A stretch of 33,585 bases of DNA from a virus: IMG/VR virus record IMGVR_UViG_3300048009_000147, positions 1 through 33,585 of that record; one strand, given 5' to 3'. Position numbers and translations under genes: made by a program. Shown here in pieces: positions 1-7,563 of this stretch; position 1 is the stretch's first letter; each line of letters begins with the position of its first letter. The notes under the pieces are model-generated. The model searched no databases, was not told the origin of the DNA, and saw only the letters and a list, made by a program, of their open reading frames with translations.

Positions 1-495
1 CTACAGAATGACAGACCTAGAATTATTATCCCTCTCATTGACAAGGACGGTAATTGGTTTGGCATTCAGGGTAGATCTATGGCAGCAACTTCTACGCTAC
101 GATACATCACCGTGATGTTTGAGGATAGACTCAAACTATTCGGACAAGACCAAGTAAACCCTAAGGAGACAGTGTATGTCACAGAAGGACCATTCGACAG
201 TACTTTCATTAAGCAATCTGTTGCTATGTGTGGCAGCGATGTTGACCACCGCACTCTTCCTTATCCACATAGGGTCTGGGTCTTCGACAACGAGCCAAGA
301 AATCGACAGATCGTGTCTAGGATTGATGCGGCAATTGGAAGCGGCGAGGCAGTAGTAATCTGGCCGAAGTCAGTAAAAGAAAAAGACATAAATGACATGG
401 TGTTGGCAGGACTTGACCCTTCTGCTATAATAAAAAGCAACACCTTTTCAGGATTAACAGCAAAGGTACAACTTACAGATTGGAAAAAGGTATGA
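1..495 (+). CDS. 61: DNA primase, gp61-like, C-terminal part (5' truncated)
   Basis: The frame is open from the first base, so the N-terminal half lies outside the window. The visible 164 residues look like the TOPRIM half of a T4 gp61-type primase. There is a 'VTEGPFD' stretch of the kind that carries the catalytic Glu, and about 40 residues later 'VWVFDNEPRN', matching the metal-binding acidic motif. In T4, gp61 makes RNA primers with the gp41 helicase at the fork. The stop (TGA 493-495) overlaps the nrdA start as ATGA, indicating translational coupling. A TOPRIM protein of another type is possible, but the position before nrdA fits gp61. Confidence 0.8.
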   Translation, partial: LQNDRPRIIIPLIDKDGNWFGIQGRSMAATSTLRYITVMFEDRLKLFGQDQVNPKETVYVTEGPFDSTFIKQSVAMCGSDVDHRTLPYPHRVWVFDNEPRNRQIVSRIDAAIGSGEAVVIWPKSVKEKDINDMVLAGLDPSAIIKSNTFSGLTAKVQLTDWKKV

Positions 496-2813
496 GCAAC
501 ACAGTTGTCAAACGCAACGGACAGGTGGAAGAGATCCACCTTAGTAAAATCCATGAAATGGTAGAGCACGCTTGCAGAGGACTTGCTGGTGTGTCAGAGT
601 CAGCAATCGAAATGAATGCTAACCTGCAACTATTTGATGGCATTAAGACGAGTGACATTCAAGAGATCCTTGTGCGCTCTGCTAATGATTTGATTACATT
701 GGATGCACCAAACTATCAGTTTGTAGCAGCACGTCTGCTCCTGTTTGGTCTTCGTAAGCAAGTGTATAATGGACACCCAGACTTGCGTCCTCATATTCAG
801 GAGCATGTATGGGACTGCATTGAGCGTGGCGTCTACGATAAGTCCATCCTCAAAGCATACACAGATGATGAGTGGGATCAGATTGAATCCTTCATCGATC
901 ATGACCGTGACTATTTGTTTACATACGCTGGTCTAAGGCAGGTGGTTGATAAATACCTCGTGCAGGATCGGTCGTCTGGTGAGGTGTATGAGACACCCCA
1001 ACAGATGTACATCATGATTGCAGCAACTCTCTTCCAAACATACCCCAAAGAGACAAGACTCGATTATGTCAGACGATACTACAACGCAATCTCGAAGCAC
1101 AGGATCAACATCCCAACGCCCATCATGGCAGGAGTGCGGACTCCACTTCGACAATTTGCAAGCTGTGTTCTTGTGGATGCTGATGACACCATCGATAGCA
1201 TTTTTAGTAGTGACATGGCTATCGGTTACTATGTTGCTCAAAGGGCTGGCATCGGTATTAATGCTGGAAGAATCCGTGGCATCAACAGTAAAATCAGGGG
1301 CGGTGAAGTTCAGCACACAGGCGTTGTTCCATTTCTCAAAAAGTTTGAAGCAACTGTCAGATGCTGCACTCAAAATGGCGTCCGAGGTGGAAGCGCAACA
1401 GTCCACTTCCCCATTTGGCACAAAGAAATAGAAGATATCATTGTCCTTAAGAATAACAAGGGCACTGAAGATAACAGGGTAAGGAAACTTGATTACTCAG
1501 TCCAAATTAGCAAACTATTTTATGAAAGATTCATCGGAAACGGAGAGGTTTCGCTTTTTAGTCCTCATGATGTCCCTGGGTTGTATGACGCTTTCGGCAC
1601 TGATGAGTTTGACGATCTGTATTGTAGTTACGAGAGGGATCAGTCAATCCCTAGACTCACCATCTCTGCCCAACAACTCTTCCTTGATCTACTAAAGGAG
1701 AGAGCAGAGACAGGTCGTATCTACATCATGAATATCGACCACTGCAATAGTCACTCCTCCTTCAAGGACAAGGTGAATATGAGTAACCTCTGTCAGGAGA
1801 TCACTCTGCCTACTGATCCTATCAATCACATTGATGATCGTGGTGGTGAGATTGCTCTGTGCATTCTCTCTGCTATCAACGTGGGTAAACTGAAGTCCCT
1901 AGATGAGATGGAAGACCTCTGTGACCTCTCTGTGAGGGGTCTGGAGGAGTTGATTGACTACCAGGAGTATCCAGTCGCTGCTGCTCAACGTAGCACCCTG
2001 GCACGTCGCTCTCTGGGCATCGGATACATTGGACTAGCACACTACCTTGCTAAGCATGGCGAGCATTATGATGACAAAGGTGCATTGAAACTCGTCCATG
2101 AGTTGACGGAAGCATTCCAATACTACCTGCTCAAAGCATCTAACAAACTTGCTGAAGAGCGTGGAGCATGTGAAGCATTCCATCGCACAAAGTATTCCGA
2201 TGGACTTCTTCCAATCGATACATATAAGAAGGATGTAGATGACCTAGTAGCACCAGAATACAAGTATGATTGGGATACTCTTAGGCAAGATATCGATGAA
2301 TACGGACTCAGGCACAGCACTCTGTCCGCACAAATGCCTTCGGAGAGCAGCTCCGTTGTGTCAAACGCAACCAATGGAATCGAGCCGCCTAGAGACTACT
2401 TGTCCATTAAGAAATCAAAGAAAGGACCTCTTAAGCAGATTGTCCCTCAATACAATACACTAAAAAATAATTACACTCTCCTATGGGAAATGCAATCCAA
2501 CAAAGGATACGTTGAGATTGTTGCAGTCATGCAGAAATTCTTTGACCAAGCCATCTCTGGCAACTGGTCTTATAACCCAGAGAAATTCGACAACAACGAA
2601 GTGCCTGTATCCGTTATGGCACAAGATCTACTGATGACTTACAAGTATGGTTGGAAGACATCTTATTATCAGAATACCTATGATGCTAAGAAGGATGTCG
2701 ATGAGCCTGCTCATTCAATTGGGTGGGTTGATGAGACCACAGATAAGTTAAACAATCTCCTAGCAGAGATTGATGCAAGCGACGAGTCTGAATGCGACGC
2801 TTGTAATGTCTAA
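492..2813 (+). CDS. nrdA: Ribonucleoside-diphosphate reductase alpha subunit, class Ia
   Basis: Large subunit that reduces ribonucleoside diphosphates to dNDPs for phage DNA synthesis, working with NrdB. The ATG at 492 (ATGA overlap with gp61) gives 773 aa, a normal class Ia length. Residues 1-90 look like an ATP-cone allosteric domain. Active-site cysteines are visible: C225 in 'QFASCVL', the thiyl-radical Cys in 'SNLCQEI' (N432, C434, E436), and C457 in 'GEIALCI'. A Tyr pair near the C-terminus would continue the radical path, and the tail ends in CDAC (768-771), the pair reduced by glutaredoxin or thioredoxin. A glutaredoxin gene lies at 20494. No intron or inserted endonuclease is seen. 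Confidence 0.97.
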   Translation: MSNTVVKRNGQVEEIHLSKIHEMVEHACRGLAGVSESAIEMNANLQLFDGIKTSDIQEILVRSANDLITLDAPNYQFVAARLLLFGLRKQVYNGHPDLRPHIQEHVWDCIERGVYDKSILKAYTDDEWDQIESFIDHDRDYLFTYAGLRQVVDKYLVQDRSSGEVYETPQQMYIMIAATLFQTYPKETRLDYVRRYYNAISKHRINIPTPIMAGVRTPLRQFASCVLVDADDTIDSIFSSDMAIGYYVAQRAGIGINAGRIRGINSKIRGGEVQHTGVVPFLKKFEATVRCCTQNGVRGGSATVHFPIWHKEIEDIIVLKNNKGTEDNRVRKLDYSVQISKLFYERFIGNGEVSLFSPHDVPGLYDAFGTDEFDDLYCSYERDQSIPRLTISAQQLFLDLLKERAETGRIYIMNIDHCNSHSSFKDKVNMSNLCQEITLPTDPINHIDDRGGEIALCILSAINVGKLKSLDEMEDLCDLSVRGLEELIDYQEYPVAAAQRSTLARRSLGIGYIGLAHYLAKHGEHYDDKGALKLVHELTEAFQYYLLKASNKLAEERGACEAFHRTKYSDGLLPIDTYKKDVDDLVAPEYKYDWDTLRQDIDEYGLRHSTLSAQMPSESSSVVSNATNGIEPPRDYLSIKKSKKGPLKQIVPQYNTLKNNYTLLWEMQSNKGYVEIVAVMQKFFDQAISGNWSYNPEKFDNNEVPVSVMAQDLLMTYKYGWKTSYYQNTYDAKKDVDEPAHSIGWVDETTDKLNNLLAEIDASDESECDACNV

Positions 2814-2973
2814 AGAAGTTACGATTACACTATGTAAGGACTTGCAGGAAGACTTCGAGTCCTACATTGATTGCTGCACATCACTGGAGGTTGCTCCAAG
2901 GATCAATGCATTTCTAAATTATGTTTACAATTACGGTACATGCACGAATCCAAGGGAGCCAAAATGGGATTGA
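2806..2973 (+). CDS. Small hypothetical protein between nrdA and nrdB (55 aa)
   Basis: The ATG at 2806 gives 55 aa. The frame overlaps the nrdA end by 8 nt and the nrdB start by 10 nt, so the three genes form a tightly coupled unit. The predicted protein is mixed-charge and soluble, with two adjacent Cys ('YIDCCTS') and a third near the C-terminus. I do not recognise a family. Its location suggests a reductase-associated role, but this is only inference. An alternative is a translational relay that carries ribosomes from nrdA to nrdB. Confidence 0.65.
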   Translation: MSKEVTITLCKDLQEDFESYIDCCTSLEVAPRINAFLNYVYNYGTCTNPREPKWD

Positions 2974-4100
2974 CTGTTTTCAACGATAAGAAAGTGGACA
3001 CCAAAAAACAACCGATGTTTTTCGGAGCACCCTTAGGGATGCAACGCTACGATGAATACAAGTATCCTGACTTCGATAAATTAACACAGACACAACTCGG
3101 TTACTTCTGGAGACCTGAAGAGGTATCTCTACAGAAGGACCGTGCCGATTACAAGACACTGAATGAGCAACAAAAACATATCTACACCAGCAATCTTAAG
3201 TATCAGATCCTTCTGGACTCTGTGCAAGGGCGGGGTCCTGGCATGGCATTCTCACCTTACTGTAGTCTTCCAGAGTTGGAAGGATGCATGGGAGTATGGG
3301 AATTCATGGAGCAGATTCACTCCCGCTCCTATACTCATATCATCAAAAACGTATACGCAGACCCATCAGAAGTCTTCGATGCGGTATTAGACAACGACAA
3401 GATCCTTGACCGTGCTACTGCAGTATGCAAAGCATACAATGACTTCATTGAGGTAGCAACTGAGTGGTCACTCAGCAACATGTGGAAAGGAACTTGGCAA
3501 GATTCCCCCACTGCCCAATGGACTATGAGGGATGTCAAGCGTAAACTTTATCTGGCGGTCGCTAATGTTAACATCCTTGAAGGTATACGGTTTTATGTTT
3601 CTTTTGCTTGCAGTTTTGCTTTTGGTGAACTTAAACTCATGGAAGGTTCTGCAAAAATTATCTCCCTTATTGCCAGGGATGAGTCGCAACATCTCGCGTT
3701 GACCCAGAAGATCCTCTACAAGTGGAAGAAGGGTGACGATCCTGAGATGCAAGAGATCATCAAGGAAGAAGAGGAGACAGTGCGTCAGATGTTTCTTGAC
3801 GCAGTATCCCAAGAGAAAGAGTGGGCAAAATATTTGTTTGAGAATGGTAGCATGATCGGTCTTAACGAGCGTCTCCTTTCTCAATACGTTGAGTGGATTG
3901 CTAATCGTCGTATGAAAGCAATCGGTCTAGCACCTGCCTTCGACATCCCTGCTAAAAACAATCCTCTGCCTTGGACAGAGCACTGGCTAAATAGCAAGGG
4001 TCAACAAAATGCCCCTCAGGAAACTGAGATTGAATCCTATGTCGTCGGAGGAATCAAGCAGGATGTTAGTGCGGAAACTTTTAGCGGGTTTAAGCTATAA
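2964..4100 (+). CDS. nrdB: Ribonucleoside-diphosphate reductase beta subunit, class Ia
   Basis: Small subunit carrying the di-iron centre and tyrosyl radical that NrdA needs. I chose the ATG at 2964 (378 aa) because it has a GGGAG ribosome site and because alignment to E. coli NrdB in memory begins at 'PMFFG'. Expected ligands are visible: D85, E116, H119, E206, E240 ('ARDESQH') and H243. The radical Tyr is Y123 in 'IHSRSYTH'. The C-terminus is acidic to hydrophobic, as needed for docking to NrdA. It is the last large gene of the gp61-nrdA-nrdB unit. Confidence 0.97.
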   Translation: MGLTVFNDKKVDTKKQPMFFGAPLGMQRYDEYKYPDFDKLTQTQLGYFWRPEEVSLQKDRADYKTLNEQQKHIYTSNLKYQILLDSVQGRGPGMAFSPYCSLPELEGCMGVWEFMEQIHSRSYTHIIKNVYADPSEVFDAVLDNDKILDRATAVCKAYNDFIEVATEWSLSNMWKGTWQDSPTAQWTMRDVKRKLYLAVANVNILEGIRFYVSFACSFAFGELKLMEGSAKIISLIARDESQHLALTQKILYKWKKGDDPEMQEIIKEEEETVRQMFLDAVSQEKEWAKYLFENGSMIGLNERLLSQYVEWIANRRMKAIGLAPAFDIPAKNNPLPWTEHWLNSKGQQNAPQETEIESYVVGGIKQDVSAETFSGFKL

Positions 4101-4305
4101 AATTACAACATGGATACGGATACCCAAGGTGTATCCAGGTACACATCACAATGCCGAGAAGAAATTGGAAGAGACAAGCGAGGTCCCTTTATACAAACGA
4201 GACACAATCGACTGGTATTCCGAAGACCCCGATACATGGTATAAGGGACCACTTATCTTTCTTGAAGAAACTCAAGAAGGACTTAAAGAATACCAAGCCC
4301 ATTAG
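4063..4305 (+). CDS. Small hypothetical ORF overlapping the nrdB 3' end
   Basis: This frame has codon choices typical of the surrounding genes and a plausible acidic protein containing 'DWYSEDPDTWYKG'. The ATG at 4063 has a GGAGGA ribosome site about 10 nt upstream, inside nrdB, giving 80 aa with a 38-nt overlap. A GTG at 4129 would give a shorter form. Two other frames are also open here (one at 4151-4354, another at 4110-4244), so which frame or frames are translated is unresolved. No family recognised. Confidence 0.42.
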   Translation: MLVRKLLAGLSYKITTWIRIPKVYPGTHHNAEKKLEETSEVPLYKRDTIDWYSEDPDTWYKGPLIFLEETQEGLKEYQAH

Positions 4306-4354
4306 CAACACCCCTTATAAACTCAATCGTCGTAAAAAGAAACGTGATAAATAA
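4151..4354 (+). CDS. Small basic hypothetical ORF, alternative frame (67 aa)
   Basis: This frame overlaps the acidic 4063-4305 ORF. It encodes a Lys/Arg-rich 67-aa protein ending in 'NRRKKKRDK'. Its 3' part, beyond 4305, uses codons normal for this genome (several CGT and AAA), which argues it is real at least there. The ATG at 4151 has no convincing ribosome site. It could be a small nucleic-acid-binding protein, but no family is recognised. Confidence 0.4.
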   Translation: MPRRNWKRQARSLYTNETQSTGIPKTPIHGIRDHLSFLKKLKKDLKNTKPISNTPYKLNRRKKKRDK

Positions 4355-4391
4355 GGGACTTGCATAAATAGTCATGTCATGTTATCATGAC
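4346..4391 (+). promoter_or_regulatory. Late-promoter-like motifs followed by a hairpin
   Basis: GATAAATA (4346-4353) and CATAAATA (4363-4370) match the NATAAATA form described for cyanomyovirus late promoters. Immediately downstream GTCATG (4376-4381) and CATGAC (4386-4391) can form a 6-bp stem with a 4-nt loop. A transcript from here would read the 4461 and 4670 genes. Confidence 0.4.
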
Positions 4392-4460
4392 CATACGTTC
4401 ATCCAAGGGACTCTATATCCTTTTGGACGCAAGTAAGTCGCGGAACGGAGCGTTCATCCC
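4392..4460 (+). other. Leader with direct repeat CGTTCATCC
   Basis: This noncoding-looking stretch contains CGTTCATCC twice (4396-4404 and 4451-4459), 55 bp apart, flanking a GC-richer core (GTCGCGGAACGGAGCG). A 26-codon frame (ATG 4387, stop 4465-4467) runs through it and overlaps the next start, so it could be a leader peptide. No function is assigned. Confidence 0.35.
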
Positions 4461-4628
4461 ATGCTAGAACTATTATTCTATTCAACACTCACCTGCACTC
4501 AGACTGACGCTATCATGCTGAAGATTGAGAGCAATCAGAATCTTAGCAATCAAGTTAAGATCGAGTTGGTCGATACCTTAAAGGAATCAGCACCAGAATG
4601 TGAGTGGTATTGGGACGAAAACGGCTGA
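4461..4628 (+). CDS. Small hypothetical protein (55 aa)
   Basis: The ATG at 4461 opens a 55-codon frame ending TGA 4626-4628. The first ~20 residues are hydrophobic with a Cys ('LLFYSTLTC'), resembling a short signal or membrane anchor. The rest is charged and ends in an acidic aromatic tail ('CEWYWDENG'). Codon use matches the neighbouring genes. No family recognised. Confidence 0.6.
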   Translation: MLELLFYSTLTCTQTDAIMLKIESNQNLSNQVKIELVDTLKESAPECEWYWDENG

Positions 4629-4669
4629 AGGAACGGGGATTAAAAACCCTAACTTCAGAGGACATACTC

Positions 4670-4837
4670 ATGAACACACTTAACCTCATTCGCAAGCAAA
4701 TCCACAAGGCATCTGCCTTGCATGACGCACAGATTACTCACACCTCATACCGTGGTGTTAAGTATGACACACGTTGTGTGGAAAGCACTGAGTCCCATGG
4801 GACTTTCTGCTACCGTGGGCAGACCTACAGCAAGTGA
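4670..4837 (+). CDS. Small DUF4278-like protein (55 aa)
   Basis: The ATG at 4670 is preceded by AGAGGA at good spacing. The protein contains 'YRGVKYDTR' and 'FCYRGQTY', the repeated Y-R-G-x-x-Y pattern that I associate with DUF4278 proteins of cyanobacteria and their phages. It has two Cys and no membrane segment. Function unknown. It is closed by a strong terminator 8 nt downstream. Confidence 0.7.
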   Translation: MNTLNLIRKQIHKASALHDAQITHTSYRGVKYDTRCVESTESHGTFCYRGQTYSK

Positions 4838-4844
4838 CCTAAGT

Positions 4845-4869
4845 AAAGAGGGGGTGACCCCTCTTTTTT
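4845..4869 (+). terminator. Intrinsic terminator
   Basis: Perfect 9-bp stem AAAGAGGGG / CCCCTCTTT with loop GTGA, running into a T tract. It ends the transcript carrying the 4461 and 4670 genes. Confidence 0.9.
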
Positions 4870-4886
4870 AATATTCTTTTACATCT

Positions 4887-5072
4887 ATGAATCACGAGAA
4901 AGTAAAACTGATTGCACACAATCTTAAACTCCTAGCAATCTCCCTAGAGGATGCTATCAAAGAAGATCCTGATGCATACAAACCCGTGCCTGACAAACCA
5001 TGGTTTCCTCCCAACCAGGCAGAGCGTTTGGGATATAGATATAGTGACGATGATGATGGTTATGCAGACTGA
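4887..5072 (+). CDS. Hypothetical protein (61 aa)
   Basis: The ATG at 4887 lies only about 17 nt past the terminator T tract and has no clear ribosome site. The protein has an N-terminal amphipathic helix, a Pro-rich middle ('KPVPDKPWFPP') and a very acidic end ('YSDDDDGYAD'). It overlaps the next gene by one base (TGATG). No family recognised. Confidence 0.65.
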   Translation: MNHEKVKLIAHNLKLLAISLEDAIKEDPDAYKPVPDKPWFPPNQAERLGYRYSDDDDGYAD

Positions 5073-5287
5073 TGAAACTACTAACACTAGATGATTACAA
5101 AAAGGCAGGCGATACTTTCTGGGAAAAGTATTGGTATGTTGCCAAAGAATTGGGCGGTGATGCTAAGACCGAAGACATCCTCAAAGTAATGGAGTCTCTG
5201 GGTGCTGTTGCACTCAAGTTGAGACTGGAGGAAGATAAGGTTGCACCGTTTGGATTTAAGAAGGAGACAGAAGAAGATGAAGATTGA
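5072..5287 (+). CDS. Hypothetical protein (71 aa)
   Basis: Starts at the A shared with the previous stop. Predicted mostly helical and soluble, with an acidic Glu/Asp tail. It overlaps the next ORF by 11 nt. No recognisable motif; part of a four-gene overlapping run (4887-5779) ending in a nuclease. Confidence 0.65.
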   Translation: MKLLTLDDYKKAGDTFWEKYWYVAKELGGDAKTEDILKVMESLGAVALKLRLEEDKVAPFGFKKETEEDED

Positions 5288-5444
5288 TACTCAGGGTATG
5301 TCATTGCCTGGTAAAGGACCAGCGATCCCACAACGTGAGTATCCTCCTCTTGTCGTACCCAAGCGGACAATCTTCACACCACAAGAGCGTATCGAGTTGA
5401 AGGAAATCATTCACGAGGCACTCGATGAGCGAGAAGGAAGATGA
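5277..5444 (+). CDS. Small hypothetical protein (55 aa)
   Basis: The ATG at 5277 is chosen because it lies in the usual overlap with the upstream gene and follows AGAAGA. The N-terminal half is Pro/Gly-rich ('LPGKGPAIP', 'EYPPLVVP') and the C-terminal half is a charged helix. It overlaps the nuclease gene by 4 nt (ATGA). No family recognised. Confidence 0.6.
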   Translation: MKIDTQGMSLPGKGPAIPQREYPPLVVPKRTIFTPQERIELKEIIHEALDEREGR

Positions 5445-5779
5445 AACCACAGAGTGCGAAAGCAAAGGGTAGAAACTTCCAGAAGTGGGTGAGAGATATG
5501 CTCATTGAGCATAGAGATGTCCACCCAGAGGACATTGAGTCTCGCAGCATGGGTGCTGGTGGAGAAGATCTTATCATGGCACGAGATGCTAGGAAGAAGT
5601 TTCCTTTTAGTATTGAGTGTAAGAATGTAGAGAAATTAAATGTCTACGATGCTTACGATCAGGCATGTGCCAACTCAGGAGATCACGAACCTATTCTTTT
5701 TATGAAGAAAAACAGGAAGCAACCTCTAGTGGTAGTGGATGCCGAATGGTTTATCAAACATTTCGGGGTTGACACCTGA
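5441..5779 (+). CDS. PD-(D/E)XK nuclease-like protein (Holliday-junction-resolvase type)
   Basis: 112 aa with the layout of a small restriction-endonuclease-fold nuclease: 'GRNFQKWVRDM' helix (10-20), 'GAGGEDLIM' (38-46, Asp43), beta strand 'FSIECKN' (Glu59-x-Lys61) and a following helix with Gln74. That is the D...ExK...Q pattern of Hjc-like and VRR-type nucleases. A role in resolving or trimming replication intermediates is inferred. It starts by ATGA overlap with the previous gene. The next promoter's -35 lies in its last codons. Exact substrate unknown. Confidence 0.72.
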   Translation: MKPQSAKAKGRNFQKWVRDMLIEHRDVHPEDIESRSMGAGGEDLIMARDARKKFPFSIECKNVEKLNVYDAYDQACANSGDHEPILFMKKNRKQPLVVVDAEWFIKHFGVDT

Positions 5780-5798
5780 CCTATCGAGCATATATAAT
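5769..5798 (+). promoter_or_regulatory. Sigma70-type promoter
   Basis: Perfect consensus hexamers TTGACA (5769-5774) and TATAAT (5793-5798) with an 18-bp spacer, at the end of the nuclease gene and about 28 bp before the 5826 start. Likely read by host RNA polymerase as an early promoter for the oxygenase/tRNA block. Confidence 0.8.
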
Positions 5799-5825
5799 TA
5801 GCAAGTTAAGGAGCGGAGACCCATC

Positions 5826-5975
5826 ATGGAAGATCAATTTCTTGAGGAGATTGATGAGATTAATTATACAATCGAATTTCTAGTGGATCAATTACACGAA
5901 GCCTTAGCAGCAGGAGATCACCTACGGGGTCAAGTCCTCGCAGAGAAGATCAAACAACAATCTGAAACAGCATGA
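5826..5975 (+). CDS. Small hypothetical protein (49 aa)
   Basis: First gene after the 5769 promoter. The ATG at 5826 follows CGGAG at about 8 nt. It is an acidic, almost entirely helical peptide ('EEIDEINYTIEF', 'AEKIKQQ') that could form a coiled coil. The stop overlaps the next ATG as ATGA. No family recognised. Confidence 0.6.
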   Translation: MEDQFLEEIDEINYTIEFLVDQLHEALAAGDHLRGQVLAEKIKQQSETA

Positions 5976-6562
5976 TTCATTCTTTATTTTCTATTCCGAT
6001 TGCACACTATGAAATACAGAATTGGAAACAGAATAAAGAAAGGATTATGAATGCTCTCCCCATCTTTGGGCAAGAGCATCTAGAATCTAACGGCGAGCAG
6101 TATACTGACTTCTTCCATCAGGATGAGAAGTTGCTGCCTGCTTATGCTGACACGGTGATTGCTATCATCGAGCCATACCTTGCTGAGTTTACTGAGCGTA
6201 GACGCATCGAGTTTACTGACATGTGGTGTCAAACATCATACAAAGGTCAGAAGCACGGTCTACACAATCATGGACACAGTGGATGGTCAGCAGTAATGTA
6301 TGTGGACTTTGATCCTAAAGTCCATCAAGCCACGCAATTCATCTCACCTTTCAATAACCCTTGGAGTGGTAGGTTACAGACCTTCATCCCACCTGTTAAT
6401 GAAGGGGACATGGTTATCTTTCCAGCAACCATTGCACATGAGGCACTACCCAATGAGTCTGACAAATCACGCACCATTGTCTCGTTTAACATACGAGGTA
6501 AAGTTGACAAGGTTAAGAGGACTATGTGGGAAGGCGATCCTATAGTGCGTATTCCTGCTTAA
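5972..6562 (+). CDS. 2OG-Fe(II) oxygenase-like protein (TIGR02466-type)
   Basis: 196 aa. A central 'HNHGHSGWSAVMYV' (His98, His100, His102) leads a beta strand. Near the C-terminus 'GDMVIFPATIAHEALPN' supplies a distal His156, followed about 11 residues later by Arg167 in 'SRTIVSFN', which would hold 2-oxoglutarate. This is the double-stranded beta-helix signature of a non-haem iron hydroxylase family common in cyanophages. Substrate unknown; protein or small-molecule hydroxylation is inferred. It is related in motif to the 7957 gene. Confidence 0.75.
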   Translation: MIHSLFSIPIAHYEIQNWKQNKERIMNALPIFGQEHLESNGEQYTDFFHQDEKLLPAYADTVIAIIEPYLAEFTERRRIEFTDMWCQTSYKGQKHGLHNHGHSGWSAVMYVDFDPKVHQATQFISPFNNPWSGRLQTFIPPVNEGDMVIFPATIAHEALPNESDKSRTIVSFNIRGKVDKVKRTMWEGDPIVRIPA

Positions 6563-6567
6563 CCCTC

Positions 6568-6641
6568 GGTCCAGTAGCTCAGTGGAATAGAGCAACTGCC
6601 TTCTAAGCAGTCGGTCGTTGGTTCGAATCCAACCTGGATCG
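6568..6641 (+). tRNA. tRNA-Arg (anticodon UCU)
   Basis: Cloverleaf visible. Acceptor GGTCCAG (6568-6574) pairs with CTGGATC before discriminator G6641. The D-arm contains AGTGGAATAG. The anticodon stem ACTGC/GCAGT holds loop CTTCTAA with anticodon TCT. The T-arm has GGTTCGAATCC. No encoded CCA. It reads AGA, a codon used often in this phage. Confidence 0.95.
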
Positions 6642-6657
6642 TTGCACTTCGGTGCAA
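6642..6657 (+). other. UUCG stem-loop directly after the tRNA
   Basis: TTGCAC (6642-6647) and GTGCAA (6652-6657) form a perfect 6-bp stem capped by a TTCG tetraloop, beginning one base after the tRNA. There is no T tract, so it is unlikely to terminate. A role in tRNA 3'-end processing or transcript stability is inferred. Confidence 0.55.
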
Positions 6658-6683
6658 GTCGGAAAACCACATAGGAGTCAGTC

Positions 6684-6908
6684 ATGACTGTTAGAGATCG
6701 CTTTGCAGATTCAATGCAAATCCTGAAGGATACTGTCAATGGTAACATTGCCCTTGACATAGAGTATCCACCCCTCTTCCAAGCACTCTGTCGTTTTTAT
6801 AGTGATAAGAGCGCACGTCACGTCCACTTTTGGGGACTAGATGTAGAGGAGGACTATACGATTCTCATTGATAACATGATTGCCGATGGCGTCTTGGAAA
6901 TGACCTAA
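6684..6908 (+). CDS. Hypothetical protein (74 aa)
   Basis: The ATG at 6684 follows TAGGAG at good spacing. A compact, helix-rich, mildly acidic soluble protein with no recognisable motif. It lies between the tRNA and the second oxygenase gene and probably belongs to the same transcript. Confidence 0.65.
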   Translation: MTVRDRFADSMQILKDTVNGNIALDIEYPPLFQALCRFYSDKSARHVHFWGLDVEEDYTILIDNMIADGVLEMT

Positions 6909-6931
6909 ACTTTACCCTGGTCGGGATACTT

Positions 6932-7555
6932 ATGCTTAAAGAAGAAATCGTAATTTATAAAGGTCGCGTCTGCACCCCACTTAATGATGAGTGTAATGAC
7001 TTTATCTGGGGTAACTTTATTGATGAATCCGTTGTGACGGGACTTGAAGATTTCTGGCATAAACAAAACGTCTTGGAGTTTCATGAGGGAATGGTCATGC
7101 GACAGGGAGATGTAACAGTTGATAAGAGTTATAAAGACTCTCTCGATCTGCTCATCCCCCATCAATTGTCTTGCCCCGAAGTGGTTAACTACCTGAAGGC
7201 ACTTCAAGGCGTGCTCAATCAATACTTGGAGAGGTTTCCATTCTCAGAGACCTCACGATTCCAAGTAAAGGAACCACTGTCTATGCAGTGGTATCCTAAA
7301 GGCGGTGGATTCAAGCAGTGGCATACCGAAAGGTCTAATGCTCTGCCTGGAAACACCTACCGTCATTTAGTCTTCATGACATATCTAAATGATGTCCCTG
7401 ATGGTGGCACTGAATGGTATCACCAACAGAAGTATGTCCCAGCGCAGCGTGGATACACTGTGATCTGGCCAGCAGATTGGACATTCCACCATCGTGGTAG
7501 GGTGTCTGATACAGAAGAGAAGAAGATCATTACAGGTTGGTTTAGTTTTACCTAA
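6932..7555 (+). CDS. 2OG-Fe(II) oxygenase-like protein (prolyl-4-hydroxylase type)
   Basis: 207 aa. Residues 119-135 contain 'QWYPKGGGFKQWHTE' (His131, Glu133), then 'YLNDVPDGGTEW', which closely matches the P4H-family strand after the metal motif. A distal His at 186/187 follows in 'WTFHHRG', with a basic residue about 10 later for 2-oxoglutarate. The iron motif is HxE rather than the usual HxD, which may be functional or a sign of divergence. Substrate unknown. It is of a different subfamily from the 5972 and 7957 genes. Confidence 0.75.
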   Translation: MLKEEIVIYKGRVCTPLNDECNDFIWGNFIDESVVTGLEDFWHKQNVLEFHEGMVMRQGDVTVDKSYKDSLDLLIPHQLSCPEVVNYLKALQGVLNQYLERFPFSETSRFQVKEPLSMQWYPKGGGFKQWHTERSNALPGNTYRHLVFMTYLNDVPDGGTEWYHQQKYVPAQRGYTVIWPADWTFHHRGRVSDTEEKKIITGWFSFT

Positions 7556-7563
7556 GGAGTTAC

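Noticed and set aside
948-955. GATAAATA inside nrdA
   Set aside because: Matches NATAAATA but lies mid-gene with no late gene downstream; likely chance.
933-1421. 162-codon minus-strand ORF opposite nrdA
   Set aside because: Antisense to conserved NrdA residues, with no ribosome site or recognisable motif.
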